A stretch of 64,000 nt of DNA from Paramecium sonneborni (lineage: Eukaryota > Ciliophora > Oligohymenophorea > Peniculida > Parameciidae), in assembly GCA_905182985.1 (NCBI GenBank), contig CAJJDN010000045.1:489099-553098 (forward strand), given 5' to 3'. The translations under genes were made by a program, and so were the position numbers. This document shows positions 13,750 to 24,497 of this stretch, piece by piece (position 1 is the first letter of the stretch; each line of letters starts with the position of its first letter). The notes under the pieces were generated by a model. It saw nothing but the letters and a program-made list of their open reading frames with translations. It did no database searches and was not told the origin of the DNA.

Positions 13750-14369
13750 ATAATAAATTATTTTACTCAATCAGTTAAAATAATAATGTGACTAAAACCT
13801 AAGGTAATGTCTTTAATCTAAATATTATGCATTCCTAATTCAGGAATGAATCTTTTGAATGTTTCTCAGAATGTAATATCATATATCTTAAGTTCTCTCC
13901 TTCTCAAATACTACAATATTCATTACTAATTAAAACAGTTAATTTATTTAATTTGGCATTTATCTAAACAATTTTTTCATTATTTTCTAAAGGTTAATTA
14001 ATTTCAGTTTTTCCACTAAATTCAAAATTATATTTTACTTCTAGTTGATTATGAAATGAATAAAAAAAAATAATCTATTTTGGTAATTTATCCAAGATGG
14101 TGAGGTTGTCCTGAAACAATCTATTAAATCGACTCATCAGATTGTAAATCAAAAATTCTTCTGTTGATTCTGTTTATTCAATTGGTTTTATTATTCAATC
14201 CACATTATCCATTTATTTAATTAACAAGCCTACATTGGATAATAGGAATAAATATAAATATTTAATAATATCAATGTCTATATATGATAAATTAGATACT
14301 CATAAGAGTATGTGATTAGCAGCACTAGAACTAATTCTCTAAATCTTCTGATTTCCTATTATCCATCAT
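13750..14369 (-). CDS. Unknown multi-exon protein, structure unresolved
   Basis: Reading from ATG at 14369 gives a coherent protein-like frame (MMDNRKSEDLENQ...). A 22-nt intron fits after about 70 bases, and later segments read EFLIYNLMSRFNRL, KLPKQIIFFYSFH, KTEINQPLENNEKIV and RYMILHSEKHSKDS. A 27-nt intron removes one TGA (near 13880-13910). A second TGA, in VD-stop-II near 14190, is not explained by any clean intron. The 3' end is not defined and runs antisense towards the CaMKK-like gene. No family is recognised. It is either a real gene with one intron I could not place, or a recently broken one. Confidence 0.35.
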
Positions 14370-14626
14370 TTTTTTATTCTAAACGAATTCAACTATGTAT
14401 CTTCCTATTATCATTCAACTGGCTAAATCATACTTTTTTTAACTAATTATAATTTAATAATTTATTTCAAAATAATAAAAGTTTTTGTTCAAAAAATGAA
14501 TTAGAGAATAAGTAACAAATTTAAAAATACACTATTTTTAGAAATCAGTAAAAATTGATCTCTACATTAAAATAAGGAGTTAATTTCAAATAATTCACTA
14601 ATTGACCTTTGTAATGAATATTAATA

Positions 14627-15171
14627 ATGAAAAATGAAAGTATACTACATATAACGTTCCCTTTAGATTATACAGATAAAGTTGATATTAATATTAGACA
14701 TTAAATGAGTGAAGTCTTAAATTTATAAAAGGGAGAGAAAGTATTTTGAGAGACTAACTTTTTTGATTTAATAAAAGAAGAACTTGCAAAGATTGTTAAT
14801 GACAGAAGAAGATTTGAATGTTGAAAGAATAACTGCTTGCTCAAACATTCTTATAGATTAAATTGATTGGAGGACTTAAGGAGTGTAACTCAAATTAAAT
14901 TTTAAAATAATTTGGCTAATGTGAAGCATTCAGTGCTACTACAGATGTTTTAGAATATTTCTTTTATCTCAAAAAAGGTGAATTATCAGATATTTTCAGA
15001 ATAATAATTATTAGATTGTTTAACAATACTACACCTTCTTCAGTCAATAATAAACTTTTATAATAACCACAAACTACTAAAATTATTTTATGTTCAGTTG
15101 ATAGTTACTATTATAAAACTAAAATTAATGCTTTATTGAAAAACATAAAATAAATAATTATCATTTAATGA
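14627..15171 (+). CDS. Unknown protein upstream of HSF, intron positions unresolved
   Basis: The frame begins MKNESILHITFPLDYTDKVD and ends with a 100-codon open segment containing QFGQCEAFSATTDVLEYFFY and TTPSSVNNKLLQQ before TGA at 15169-15171. Two frame changes lie between, consistent with two small introns whose ends I cannot fix. No family is recognised. Most of it (from 14673) is repeated at 15896-16394 through the contig-end duplication. It lies on the same strand as the HSF gene, about 260 bp upstream of it. Confidence 0.4.
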
Positions 15172-15894
15172 TATTATTCATATCAGGTGGGGAATATTTC
15201 TAAAAATTTCATTATAATTAATATACTTGCCATGTTAAACATAAAGTTAGATTTTTTTATAAAATGTTAGTGTTCTATTTCTCGTTCCAATCCCAATTAG
15301 CTTTAATTAGTTTACATATAGAATTTATAAATCAGAAATTTATGCAAAATATTCTAAACTTTTAAAACTACCTTGCCTTAATTAACCCATAAAATTCAAA
15401 GCTTTTGCAAATGCTTTAAATTAATTATAATGTAAGAAAAATAAAAATCAAAATTATTCCTTGAAAAACTCTACGATTTATTAGAGGTAAATTCAATTGT
15501 AACTAGTCTGATGAAACCCATAGTATCATTTAATGGACTGTTAATAAAGACGCTATTAAAATTATTAATCGATTCAAATTGATTCGTGATATCCTACCTA
15601 ACATTTTCAAATAGACATCTTATAAGAGCTTCACTAAATAAATGAACCTTTATAATTTTAAAAGTACTAAAGATGAAAATGGATGTACGATTTTTATTAA
15701 TCCACATTTTACTCAACATTTACTCAATCTTACATAAATAATAGTAGAAAAGCGAACCATTAAAAAATCAAAAAGAGAGGATAATAAAAAGAGAAGCGAA
15801 TTGTAATTTGAACATGAATAACTTAAATAAAAATTAATGGCTTTATTCAAATACTAAGTGCAACTTTAAAACGAAATCAAAATATAATTAGAAA
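14673..15894. repeat. Contig-end duplication 3, left copy
   Basis: These 1,222 bases recur at 15896-17117, separated by one N at 15895, and look identical by eye. The left copy ends inside the HSF gene (partial HSF frame from 15430). Confidence 0.9.
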
Positions 15895-15895
15895 N

Positions 15896-17117
15896 CAGAT
15901 AAAGTTGATATTAATATTAGACATTAAATGAGTGAAGTCTTAAATTTATAAAAGGGAGAGAAAGTATTTTGAGAGACTAACTTTTTTGATTTAATAAAAG
16001 AAGAACTTGCAAAGATTGTTAATGACAGAAGAAGATTTGAATGTTGAAAGAATAACTGCTTGCTCAAACATTCTTATAGATTAAATTGATTGGAGGACTT
16101 AAGGAGTGTAACTCAAATTAAATTTTAAAATAATTTGGCTAATGTGAAGCATTCAGTGCTACTACAGATGTTTTAGAATATTTCTTTTATCTCAAAAAAG
16201 GTGAATTATCAGATATTTTCAGAATAATAATTATTAGATTGTTTAACAATACTACACCTTCTTCAGTCAATAATAAACTTTTATAATAACCACAAACTAC
16301 TAAAATTATTTTATGTTCAGTTGATAGTTACTATTATAAAACTAAAATTAATGCTTTATTGAAAAACATAAAATAAATAATTATCATTTAATGATATTAT
16401 TCATATCAGGTGGGGAATATTTCTAAAAATTTCATTATAATTAATATACTTGCCATGTTAAACATAAAGTTAGATTTTTTTATAAAATGTTAGTGTTCTA
16501 TTTCTCGTTCCAATCCCAATTAGCTTTAATTAGTTTACATATAGAATTTATAAATCAGAAATTTATGCAAAATATTCTAAACTTTTAAAACTACCTTGCC
16601 TTAATTAACCCATAAAATTCAAAGCTTTTGCAAATGCTTTAAATTAATTATAATGTAAGAAAAATAAAAATCAAAATTATTCCTTGAAAAACTCTACGAT
16701 TTATTAGAGGTAAATTCAATTGTAACTAGTCTGATGAAACCCATAGTATCATTTAATGGACTGTTAATAAAGACGCTATTAAAATTATTAATCGATTCAA
16801 ATTGATTCGTGATATCCTACCTAACATTTTCAAATAGACATCTTATAAGAGCTTCACTAAATAAATGAACCTTTATAATTTTAAAAGTACTAAAGATGAA
16901 AATGGATGTACGATTTTTATTAATCCACATTTTACTCAACATTTACTCAATCTTACATAAATAATAGTAGAAAAGCGAACCATTAAAAAATCAAAAAGAG
17001 AGGATAATAAAAAGAGAAGCGAATTGTAATTTGAACATGAATAACTTAAATAAAAATTAATGGCTTTATTCAAATACTAAGTGCAACTTTAAAACGAAAT
17101 CAAAATATAATTAGAAA
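15896..17117. repeat. Contig-end duplication 3, right copy
   Basis: Second copy of 14673-15894, offset 1,223 bases, and continuous with the complete HSF gene. Confidence 0.9.
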
Positions 17118-17311
17118 TCCATAAACATCTTCAAATAAGAGTAGCTCTCATTAAAAAATATATTTACAAACGCAAAGAGAATGGATTAAAGCGAAGAAGA
17201 AAAATTTATAATTTTTTGAATTCTTTTTTCGCAAATCTCAAATCTTCAGTCATATGTATTCATTTTACATCTACAAAAATTAGGTCAAAAATTTTTAATT
17301 TTAAATCATGA
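16653..17311 (+). CDS. Heat-shock-factor-type transcription factor
   Basis: Two exons (16653-16709, 16730-17311) around a 20-nt intron give 212 residues, short for an HSF. The DNA-binding domain covers residues 8-115: FLEKLYDLLE, IIQWTVNKDAIKI, FKLIRDILPNIFKQTSYKSF, TKQMNLYNFK and FINPHFTQHLLNL. This matches the winged-helix fold, with Lys where most HSFs have Arg in the SFVRQLN recognition helix. A heptad-like segment (EHEQLKQKLMALFKYQ) follows and could trimerise. No long activation domain is present. A truncated copy at 15430-15894 is part of the assembly duplication. It is predicted to act in the nucleus on heat-shock-element-like sites. Confidence 0.88.
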
Positions 17312-17789
17312 TCTAATTTGTTAATGTGATGAGAACAATGAAGAATAATGTCTAGACTTTTAGACTTCTAGTTCATTATATCAAACACCTTATCTGACCC
17401 CTAGAAATCTTACAATTTTTTAATAAAATTCAACAAGATTTTTATAAAATTTATTTTATAATGAAGATAATAAGCCAAAGTCTTTCTAATAACTTACACC
17501 AGAATAATAAAATTAATTTATTGAAACCATCTGGGATGATTGATTTATATATAAGTATAATCAATATGATTTATCATTTATTTTACTTCTGATCACTTTT
17601 TATTGTAGTAGGTTATTTTCTCTAGTTTTCCAATATATTAAAATTAAATTTTATTTATTCTAATTTTGATTATTATTATATATAATTTTTATACAAACTA
17701 TTCCTTTAACCTTTTTGTTTAAATCAAAAGAGAAAGTGATTTAATATAAAAAACAATTAAAATAGTTTATTAAAATCTAACTTAATTAT
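17312..17789. other. Intergenic, no gene seen
   Basis: This is very AT-rich DNA between the HSF stop and the 3' end of the pseudokinase gene on the other strand. No family-like frame was found on either strand. Confidence 0.5.
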
Positions 17790-19633
17790 TCAAATCTATT
17801 AAATGCAGATTTTTGATACTTTATCAAAAGCTTACTCGATACATTTTTATTTCTCTTTATATTCTTCTATTAGGGTCTCTGTAGATTAAGTACGAATATA
17901 CTACATTAAAATTTTGAAAAATACTTATTCATACTCTATTGGAGATTTTTTAAGGATTTAAATGGGGTTTTATTTCAATAAATATGAAACTACTAGAGCA
18001 AGACTAAATAAAATTTGAATAATAATTTGATACTATATTTTAATGTCACTTAAGATAACCTTATTAAATTAGTTTATACCTTAAATGTTGGTATGCTTTA
18101 GATAAAAGTTCTCGTTTGATCTCTCAAAAATTCAAAGATTGAATACTAAGTTGTTCTATTAATTATTCCCCATAATCTTCCATCAAAATTTGCTTTTTTC
18201 TGAGACTTTTCTAAATATATTTATGCTTGGTATAGGGCTTTAGAAAATTATGAGTCAATAATTTTATATTCTTCATCAATTTTTTTCTAAAAATTATCAT
18301 ATTTTTCTTATAAATCTTAACAGAGGCATTGTTCAAATTAGGCTGCTAATTTAATTTCATAAATTTATTAAATCAATTATTTAGAAATGAGAAAAATAAG
18401 TTTTAGAATTAGAAATTCTAAAGTTGCTGAATGAAATTCGTTATTAAAAAGTCTGACATAACTTAGTGATTGTGATAAACTAGAATATATATTTCTAAAA
18501 TATAAAATTTAAATATATACCTCTATTCAATATAATAATCTAATTATTTTTATAATAATTTTATTCTTTACTCTTTAAAAAGATCTTTGGCTATTGATAA
18601 TTACTTATCAAACTAATCTAGATCTTCATTCTAACCTTAAATAATCATAAAATTTTAAAATTTACTTTTTTGCTTCTAAATAGTTTAAGTGTTATTTTTA
18701 TGAATTGTTGAAATAGATTTTTATTCAATATCTTGATAAAATTATCTATTTTTTTCACAATCGAAAACTTTAGGTAGAAGATCTGATTTTGAAATTAATT
18801 GATTCATTGAAATAGATAACAGAGTTGATTATGCAATTGAATTTTTGTTAATTTTAAGTAATTATAATAGTGGATGCTAATAAACTTATGACCAATTTAA
18901 TCTCTCATTTGGTTCAAATCTAAGAGTTTTTTATAGAAAATCTATCGACTCATTACTTATTATTTTATCATTATTAGAGAAATCCTAAAATGATTATTTT
19001 GATTACAATATTATTTTTTTTGATGTTTTAAATTAATTCTTCTTTAGTTGACCCATTAAAAGGATATCTTTTGTATATTAGCTTAAAATAGATTACGCTT
19101 ACAGAATATAAATCAGAGACCATTGAAGCCTAAGTTTAATATTGTAGAATTTCAGGCGGAATTATTTCCTTAACAATTTGATAATCATTGAAATCTTAAT
19201 CATTTTCCATATTTGCTATTTCGTCTATGAAGATATTTATTTATCCTATTTTTATTTCATCATTGCTTTTAAAAATGTTTTAAGGATTTAGATCTATAAA
19301 AGTAATTTAATTTTCATGCAAGGCTAGATGTAATCAAATCTTACATTTTAAACCATTTAAGATTTATCTAAAATAACATTTAGCTGTATCTTCATCTATA
19401 TTTGTGTTATTCATTATTTCATCTAAATTCCCTTAATTTATCTACTCCATAAATATCTAGTAGTTTTTTGGGGATTCTTTAAAATCAATGTATTAAATGA
19501 CATTTCTATTTGAAATGTTACATAGTTTTTTAAAGTTTTATTCAATTGAAGGATTAATTGGTGGTTTAGAAATTATTTAACACATATATTATACATTTTC
19601 TCCTTCAAAATATTAGAATGAATTAAATACCAT
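17790..19633 (-). CDS. Degenerate protein kinase (pseudokinase) with helical C-terminal half
   Basis: Exons (minus) 19633-19345, 19323-19007, 18984-18521, 18494-18080 and 18059-17790, with introns of 21, 22, 26 and 20 nt, give 584 residues. A kinase fold is recognisable: GLKSLHENQITFIDLNPQN at residues 94-112 stands for the HRD loop, and RFEPNERLNWSQVYQHPLL for subdomain XI. The catalytic Asp (D107) remains, but the His-Arg is lost, there is no glycine loop or VAIK lysine, and DFG is replaced by GQIN. Catalysis is therefore unlikely and a scaffold role more plausible. The second half is coiled-coil-like, with one hydrophobic stretch (IIIQILFSLALVVSYL). An in-frame ATG at 19711 is possible but overlaps the stop of the upstream gene. 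Confidence 0.78.
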
Positions 19634-19707
19634 TTTCAGGATGTAGTTTAATAGCATTATAATAAGCACGCTTTTTGTATGAGAATAATTATTCTTTAAT
19701 TAAGAAA

Positions 19708-20700
19708 TCATTGAGCTATTTATACATCAATAAACAATTATAATTATAAGAATTAAAAAAAATACATTTAAGCACAATTCTCAAGTTTATATTTCAAATT
19801 TAAATTGTAAAGGGAACGCTTAATCTTTATTTTATGAAAATTACAACTAATTTAACATAATGTAAATATATTTACTTTATTTGAAACTTAATATTTAATT
19901 CTTTTATACATTCCTGTAATTCCAATGATTCCGAATCCATTTTAATTAAACTTATTTAAGTAATAAATTTATACCTTAGTAATTAGAAACATATTCTCAT
20001 CAACCTTATGTTTTAATCCAAAATTTAAGGAGGTTATGTATTAGTTTAGTTTATAACTTCTGTTAATTTTGAATGCTAATTATGTATTCTCTTTAAAAGG
20101 CGATTAGATCATCATACTTGACTCATTTTATGAACTAAGAGATTAATGAGATATTTGATTACTAAGTAAATTTAATTTTTCTATCTGATTTTTCAGCATA
20201 TTAACAGAATTATGAAAATTGTAATTATTTATTTTTGAAACACATTTCAAGGATTGTTTTCATTTTCCAATCTTCCCATAAGTATTTTTTTCTTGCAAAG
20301 AAATTAAATTCAGATGACTTTTGGAATTAATTGTATTAACAATAAAATTAATACTATTTTTCAAGTGTTAATTTGAATCCTGCATTAAATAATTGTAGTG
20401 TATCAACAATATTAGGAGATTTAAAAAATAATTTAATGGTTTCATCAATTTTGTAACTAGTTAATATATTATACGTTGAATCATTAGCAAAAGTGTTGAT
20501 GAATCTGAATTTTGGAGTTATATATTAAAATTTAGCTTAAGCTGTAAATAGTTAATTTGTGGCATAGCATCTAGCAGTATAATTCTATTAATAATGTATT
20601 GAAATACAAAGGGTTCATTTTTGTCTTTAGATTTAAAAACAAATTCTGTGTTGTTATTGTTTAGGTTTAATAAATTAGAGTCTTTTGGATATTAATGCAT
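19708..20700 (-). CDS. Possible beta-barrel (porin-like) protein, exon structure incomplete
   Basis: The frame from ATG 20700 with a 23-nt intron (20585-20607) reads YTARCYATNQLFTAQAKFQY and then INTFANDSTYNILTSYKIDE. Later, after a second intron at 19951-19974 (24 nt), it reads NGFGIIGITGMYKRIKYQ and ends near 19708. Short alternating polar/hydrophobic strands ending in Gly or aromatic residues resemble mitochondrial outer-membrane porins. No diagnostic motif is present, so this is a weak guess. One frame change near 20250 is not explained by a clean intron. A TATAAATA-like element lies upstream of the ATG. Only 95 bp separate it from the divergent gene at 20796. Confidence 0.4.
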
Positions 20701-20795
20701 AAAATATTTATTAATATATAATTAATAAAATGTAAAATAATCTTGTCCTTTAAAAGTATTTATAGTACAATCCATTTATCGAAGGAATTATATTA

Positions 20796-21160
20796 ATGGA
20801 TAAAGAAGGAATAGAGTAAGAAATATAGAGAAACTTAGAATAATAGCTGCATTTTAAAATGAAAATGGCAAGTTGAGAACAGGAACATAATCATTGATGT
20901 ATGTGGTAGCGATTCAATAATGTAATGAAAATTTAAGAAAACTTTCTGATTCTGAAACAAAGCAAATAACATTAGTTTATGAGTATTGAATGGTATGTAA
21001 ACTTAGTGAATGGATAATTTATTTTGAAATATGGACTCATACAATATTGATATTTTATTGTAATATAAAGGCAAATATTGAGTCATTAAAATAACTTGGT
21101 TAGGATTTAAAGCGTATACTTTCACCTTATAATGATTTATTAGAAAAATAGTAAAAATGA
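20796..21160 (+). CDS. Small unknown protein (105 aa)
   Basis: Exons 20796-20815, 20839-20982 and 21007-21160 with 23- and 24-nt introns give 105 residues. The splice choices restore one frame that reads IIAAFQNENGKLRTGTQSLM, KLSDSETKQITLVYDEW, and a helical C-terminus (ANIESLKQLGQDLKRILSPY). It is predicted mostly alpha-helical, with a hydrophobic patch in the middle. No family is recognised. Its stop is only 24 bp before the ATG of the GDT1 gene on the same strand. Confidence is moderate because the first exon is only six codons. Confidence 0.6.
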
Positions 21161-21184
21161 ATTAATTATATTAAATCATATATA

Positions 21185-22001
21185 ATGTCCTTAAAATCAT
21201 TTATTTTGATATGCTTGATTTATATAGGATATTGTAAAGAATCAGGTGAAAAACATCTAACAATTCTTACTTAATCTATAGGATCTATGTTAGTTTCTGA
21301 AATAGGAGATAAAGTATAAAAAGTTTTTAAGATAAAAAATAGACATTTTTTTTGGCAGCTATATTGTCAATGAAGTTCAATAGGTTAGCTGTATTCACTG
21401 GAGCAGCAGGAGCATTAATTTTGATGACAGCAATAAGTTGTGCTTTTGGTATAATAGTTCCAACTCTTTTGCCTCGATTTTACACTGCGATTGTTGTGAC
21501 GATCATCTTTTATTTCTTTGGTTGTAAACTTCTCTTTGATTGGTATCATATGGAGAATGAAGGTGATAAGGAAGAATTAAAATAAGTAGAATTGGAGCTA
21601 GAAGAACTAGATAAAAAATTACTTAGCAGTCACAAAATTATAGATCCTGAAAATCCATCTGAAGGATAAAAAACAAGTAAAATATTTAAATCAATATAGA
21701 TTTGGCATCTGTTGTGCCTATTTAATAAATTATTTGGTAAGCCTTTATAATGACATTTTTGGGAGAATGGGGTGATAGAAGTTAGATAACAACAATAAGT
21801 TTAACAGCTGTTTAAGATGCTGATATTGTATTTTTGGGATGCAGCATAGGCCATTTAATTTGTACTACTATAGCTGTTGTTGGAGGGAAATTGTTAGCTC
21901 ATTAGATTTCAGAAAAGACTGTTAATCTGGTTGGAGGAATAGTATTTATAATCTTTGGGTTGATGCATACTTATGATTTAATAACTGGCCATTTGGATTG
22001 A
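21185..22001 (+). CDS. GDT1/TMEM165 family Ca2+/Mn2+:H+ transporter
   Basis: Three exons (21185-21313, 21343-21676, 21700-22001; introns of 29 and 23 nt) give 254 residues, normal for UPF0016. The two signature motifs E-x-G-D-(K/R)-(T/S) are both present: SEIGDKTFF (residue ~38) and GEWGDRSQI (~177). Each half has three hydrophobic helices, joined by an acidic cytosolic loop (KQVELELEELDKKL). The N-terminus is hydrophobic and may be a signal sequence. Members exchange Ca2+ or Mn2+ for protons in Golgi or vacuolar membranes, supporting glycosylation and ion balance. It lies 24 bp downstream of the 105-aa gene and 208 bp upstream of ribosomal P0, all on the same strand. Confidence 0.94.
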
Positions 22002-22209
22002 ATGTTAGAATGAATATTGATAATAATTTAAATCATTCTTCTTTCTTTTTATAAATTATATATATCTAATAAAAGATATTTAGTTAATAAATGGATTTAA
22101 AATATATTTGATTAATTAATAACTTAATGGATATGAAGGAAGAAATATAAAGTTTATAAAACTTGAATTGTTTATAAAAAAAAAAGAAATCTTATTTTTA
22201 AATAAATAA

Positions 22210-23259
22210 ATGGGAAAGAAGGAAACAAAAGATAAAAAGCCTGCTTAATTCAAGTATTTATTTTGAGAATTACTTTTAGAAAGATCTATGAGTTGTTATC
22301 AAAATACTCTTAAGTAATTATAGTAGGATTGGCAAATGTTGGATCGAAATAAGTTTAAGACATTAGAAGAATTTTGGCAAAGAGAAATGCTCTTTTAGTG
22401 ATAGGAAAGAATGTATAAAGCCATATTTATATATAGACATTATTTAAGAAAGTTTTATCAACAAGAGTGCAAGATTTACCAGAATCACATGAATATTATG
22501 ATGAATTAAAGAAGTTTGGAGGAGCAATAAGAGAATTAGATGTCTTAAAGAATTAAGTAGCTGGTAAAGTAGGATTCATCTTTACTGATACACCTGTATT
22601 TGATCTTAAGACAGTAATTGAAGAAAATAAAGTTGAAACCCCAGCTAGAGTTGGTGCAGTAGCTCCAATTGATGTTGTTATTCCACCTGGTCCAACTGGT
22701 ATGGATCCAGCATCAATTCAATTCTTCCATGCACTTTAAATTCCAACTAAAATTGAAAAAGGATAAATCTAAATTACAAAAGACTTTGTGGTTTTGAAGA
22801 CAGGATAAAAAGTTGGTTAATCATAAGCTGTTTTATTATAAAAATTGGGAAAGAAACCATTTTTATATGGAATGGAAGTGTTAGCCTGTTATGACAATGG
22901 ATCTATTTTGAATAAATAATAAGTATCCGTTAATTTGAATGATATTGTTACTAAATTCTAAAAGAATGTAAGTAACATTTCTGCTATCTCATTAGCTAAT
23001 GGTAATATATAATATATAATATTATTTAGGTTGGGTTAATGAAGCTTCAGCTCCATATTTATTAGCTAATGCATTTAAAGATTTGGCTGCTATTGGATTA
23101 CAATCAGGATTTATTTTTGATTAAATTAAATAATCCAATGCTCCAGCTTAAACCTCTGCTCCTGTTGTTGCAAAAGTTGAGGAAAAACAAGCATAATAAG
23201 CTCCAGCTAAAGTTGAAGAACCTGAAGAAGATGTCGATATGGGAGGTTTATTTGATTGA
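22210..23259 (+). CDS. rplP0: 60S acidic ribosomal protein P0 (uL10)
   Basis: Four exons (22210-22253, 22280-22412, 22437-23001, 23030-23259) with introns of 26, 24 and 28 nt give 323 residues, the usual length. The rRNA-binding N-terminal half shows KIYELLSKYSQVIIVGLANV, GSKQVQDIRR and VIGKNTLFKK. The tail ends EEPEEDVDMGGLFD, the conserved acidic C-terminus that recruits elongation factors, preceded by an Ala/Pro/Glu-rich hinge. It forms the base of the ribosomal stalk with P1/P2. Nothing is missing. Its stop is 35 bp before the next ATG on the same strand. Confidence 0.96.
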
Positions 23260-23294
23260 TAAAGTATAGTAAAACAATAATAATATAAAATAAA

Positions 23295-24485
23295 ATGAGT
23301 TTATTAGAGAAATTTATTGAAATTCAGAATGATCTCTCAAGTCCTCAATTATTTGCTGTTAATCTTTAAGGGTATTTTCTTTTAATTTCCACTTTTTAGA
23401 TTTGAGTTATTTTAGGATGAGTTATGTTCCTCCAAATCCAATTTCACATAAATTGATAACTATTCTCTCTGGTACCTTTTTTCTATATATTGTCTTAGCA
23501 TTTGTTAGGAAGAATCTTAACAATTATAAACATTTATTGCAAATTTCAAAAAAGAGTTCAATATCAATCCTCAAATAATTAAGTAAAATTCATAAGAGTA
23601 AGTTCTCAAGGCAGATAAACGTCATCAGGTTCATTTTGTATGCTCAGAAATTTGGAATTTCCTCATGAAAATTGTCAAAGGAGGTTTTTCATTATCCTTC
23701 TACTTTTATAGGCCCATGCATACCTATTTATACAATTGAAATACATAATATCAAAAAAAACACTCCTTATGATTTTACATTTCTTTCACAACATGACATT
23801 GAAGATTTGCCGAATGATCTAGTTATACCAGTAGACATGACTTAAATGGAGTTTTTGATTTAAAATGACAATGATTCTTTTACCTTATTAACCAAGGTTG
23901 TACCTTTAGCTTTTACAATTGAATAAGTTATTAATAAAATACTCTTATAACAATTCAACATTTCAAATTACTTGTGTTTTAATTAAACAAATAAAAAACT
24001 TATCTAAAACAAAAATTCAACTTTAATCTATGAATTAGAATTCAAATCTCTATGGTTTTTTAAACCACATTAATTAGAAAACGGATTTTCAGAAAATTTA
24101 GATGAAGCCATTATGCAACAGGATTTTCAAAATCTCAAAACTGGTTCAACAGAATCAACATATGAATCAAGAGAAATTTAATCATTATTAGATAGTTCAC
24201 AACCACATGAATTTGAAGATGACGTCAATCTTCATAATCATAACAATAGCAATTTGAGTATTAAATTTTAATAAATAAGTTTTGAGAGATATCAATGAAT
24301 TCAAAAATGAAATTTAATCAATTCTCCAATTTCATAAAAATTAACCTCTTATACTCCTTAAAGAGGAATAAGCTATTGAGAATATAAATTAAATTATCTT
24401 ATAAATAGAATAAGAAAACTGTTTCAAAAAGGAGCAATAAGAAGAAGGAACTAATGATGAACTTATTGATTATTAAGATATTTGA
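23295..24485 (+). CDS. Unknown 361-aa protein, possibly DUSP-like N-terminus
   Basis: Five exons (23295-23371, 23400-23471, 23499-23683, 23712-24257, 24280-24485; introns 28, 27, 28 and 22 nt) restore one frame of 361 residues. The segment CSEIWNFLMKIVKGGPCIPI vaguely resembles the end of the DUSP domain of ubiquitin-specific proteases, but no peptidase domain follows. The middle reads like a small mixed alpha/beta domain (FTLLTKVVPLAFTIEQVINK). The end is acidic and Gln-rich coiled coil. No reliable family assignment can be made. It converges on the SIZ-type ligase gene with only 12 bp between the two stop codons. Confidence 0.65.
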
Positions 24486-24497
24486 TTACATATTAAA

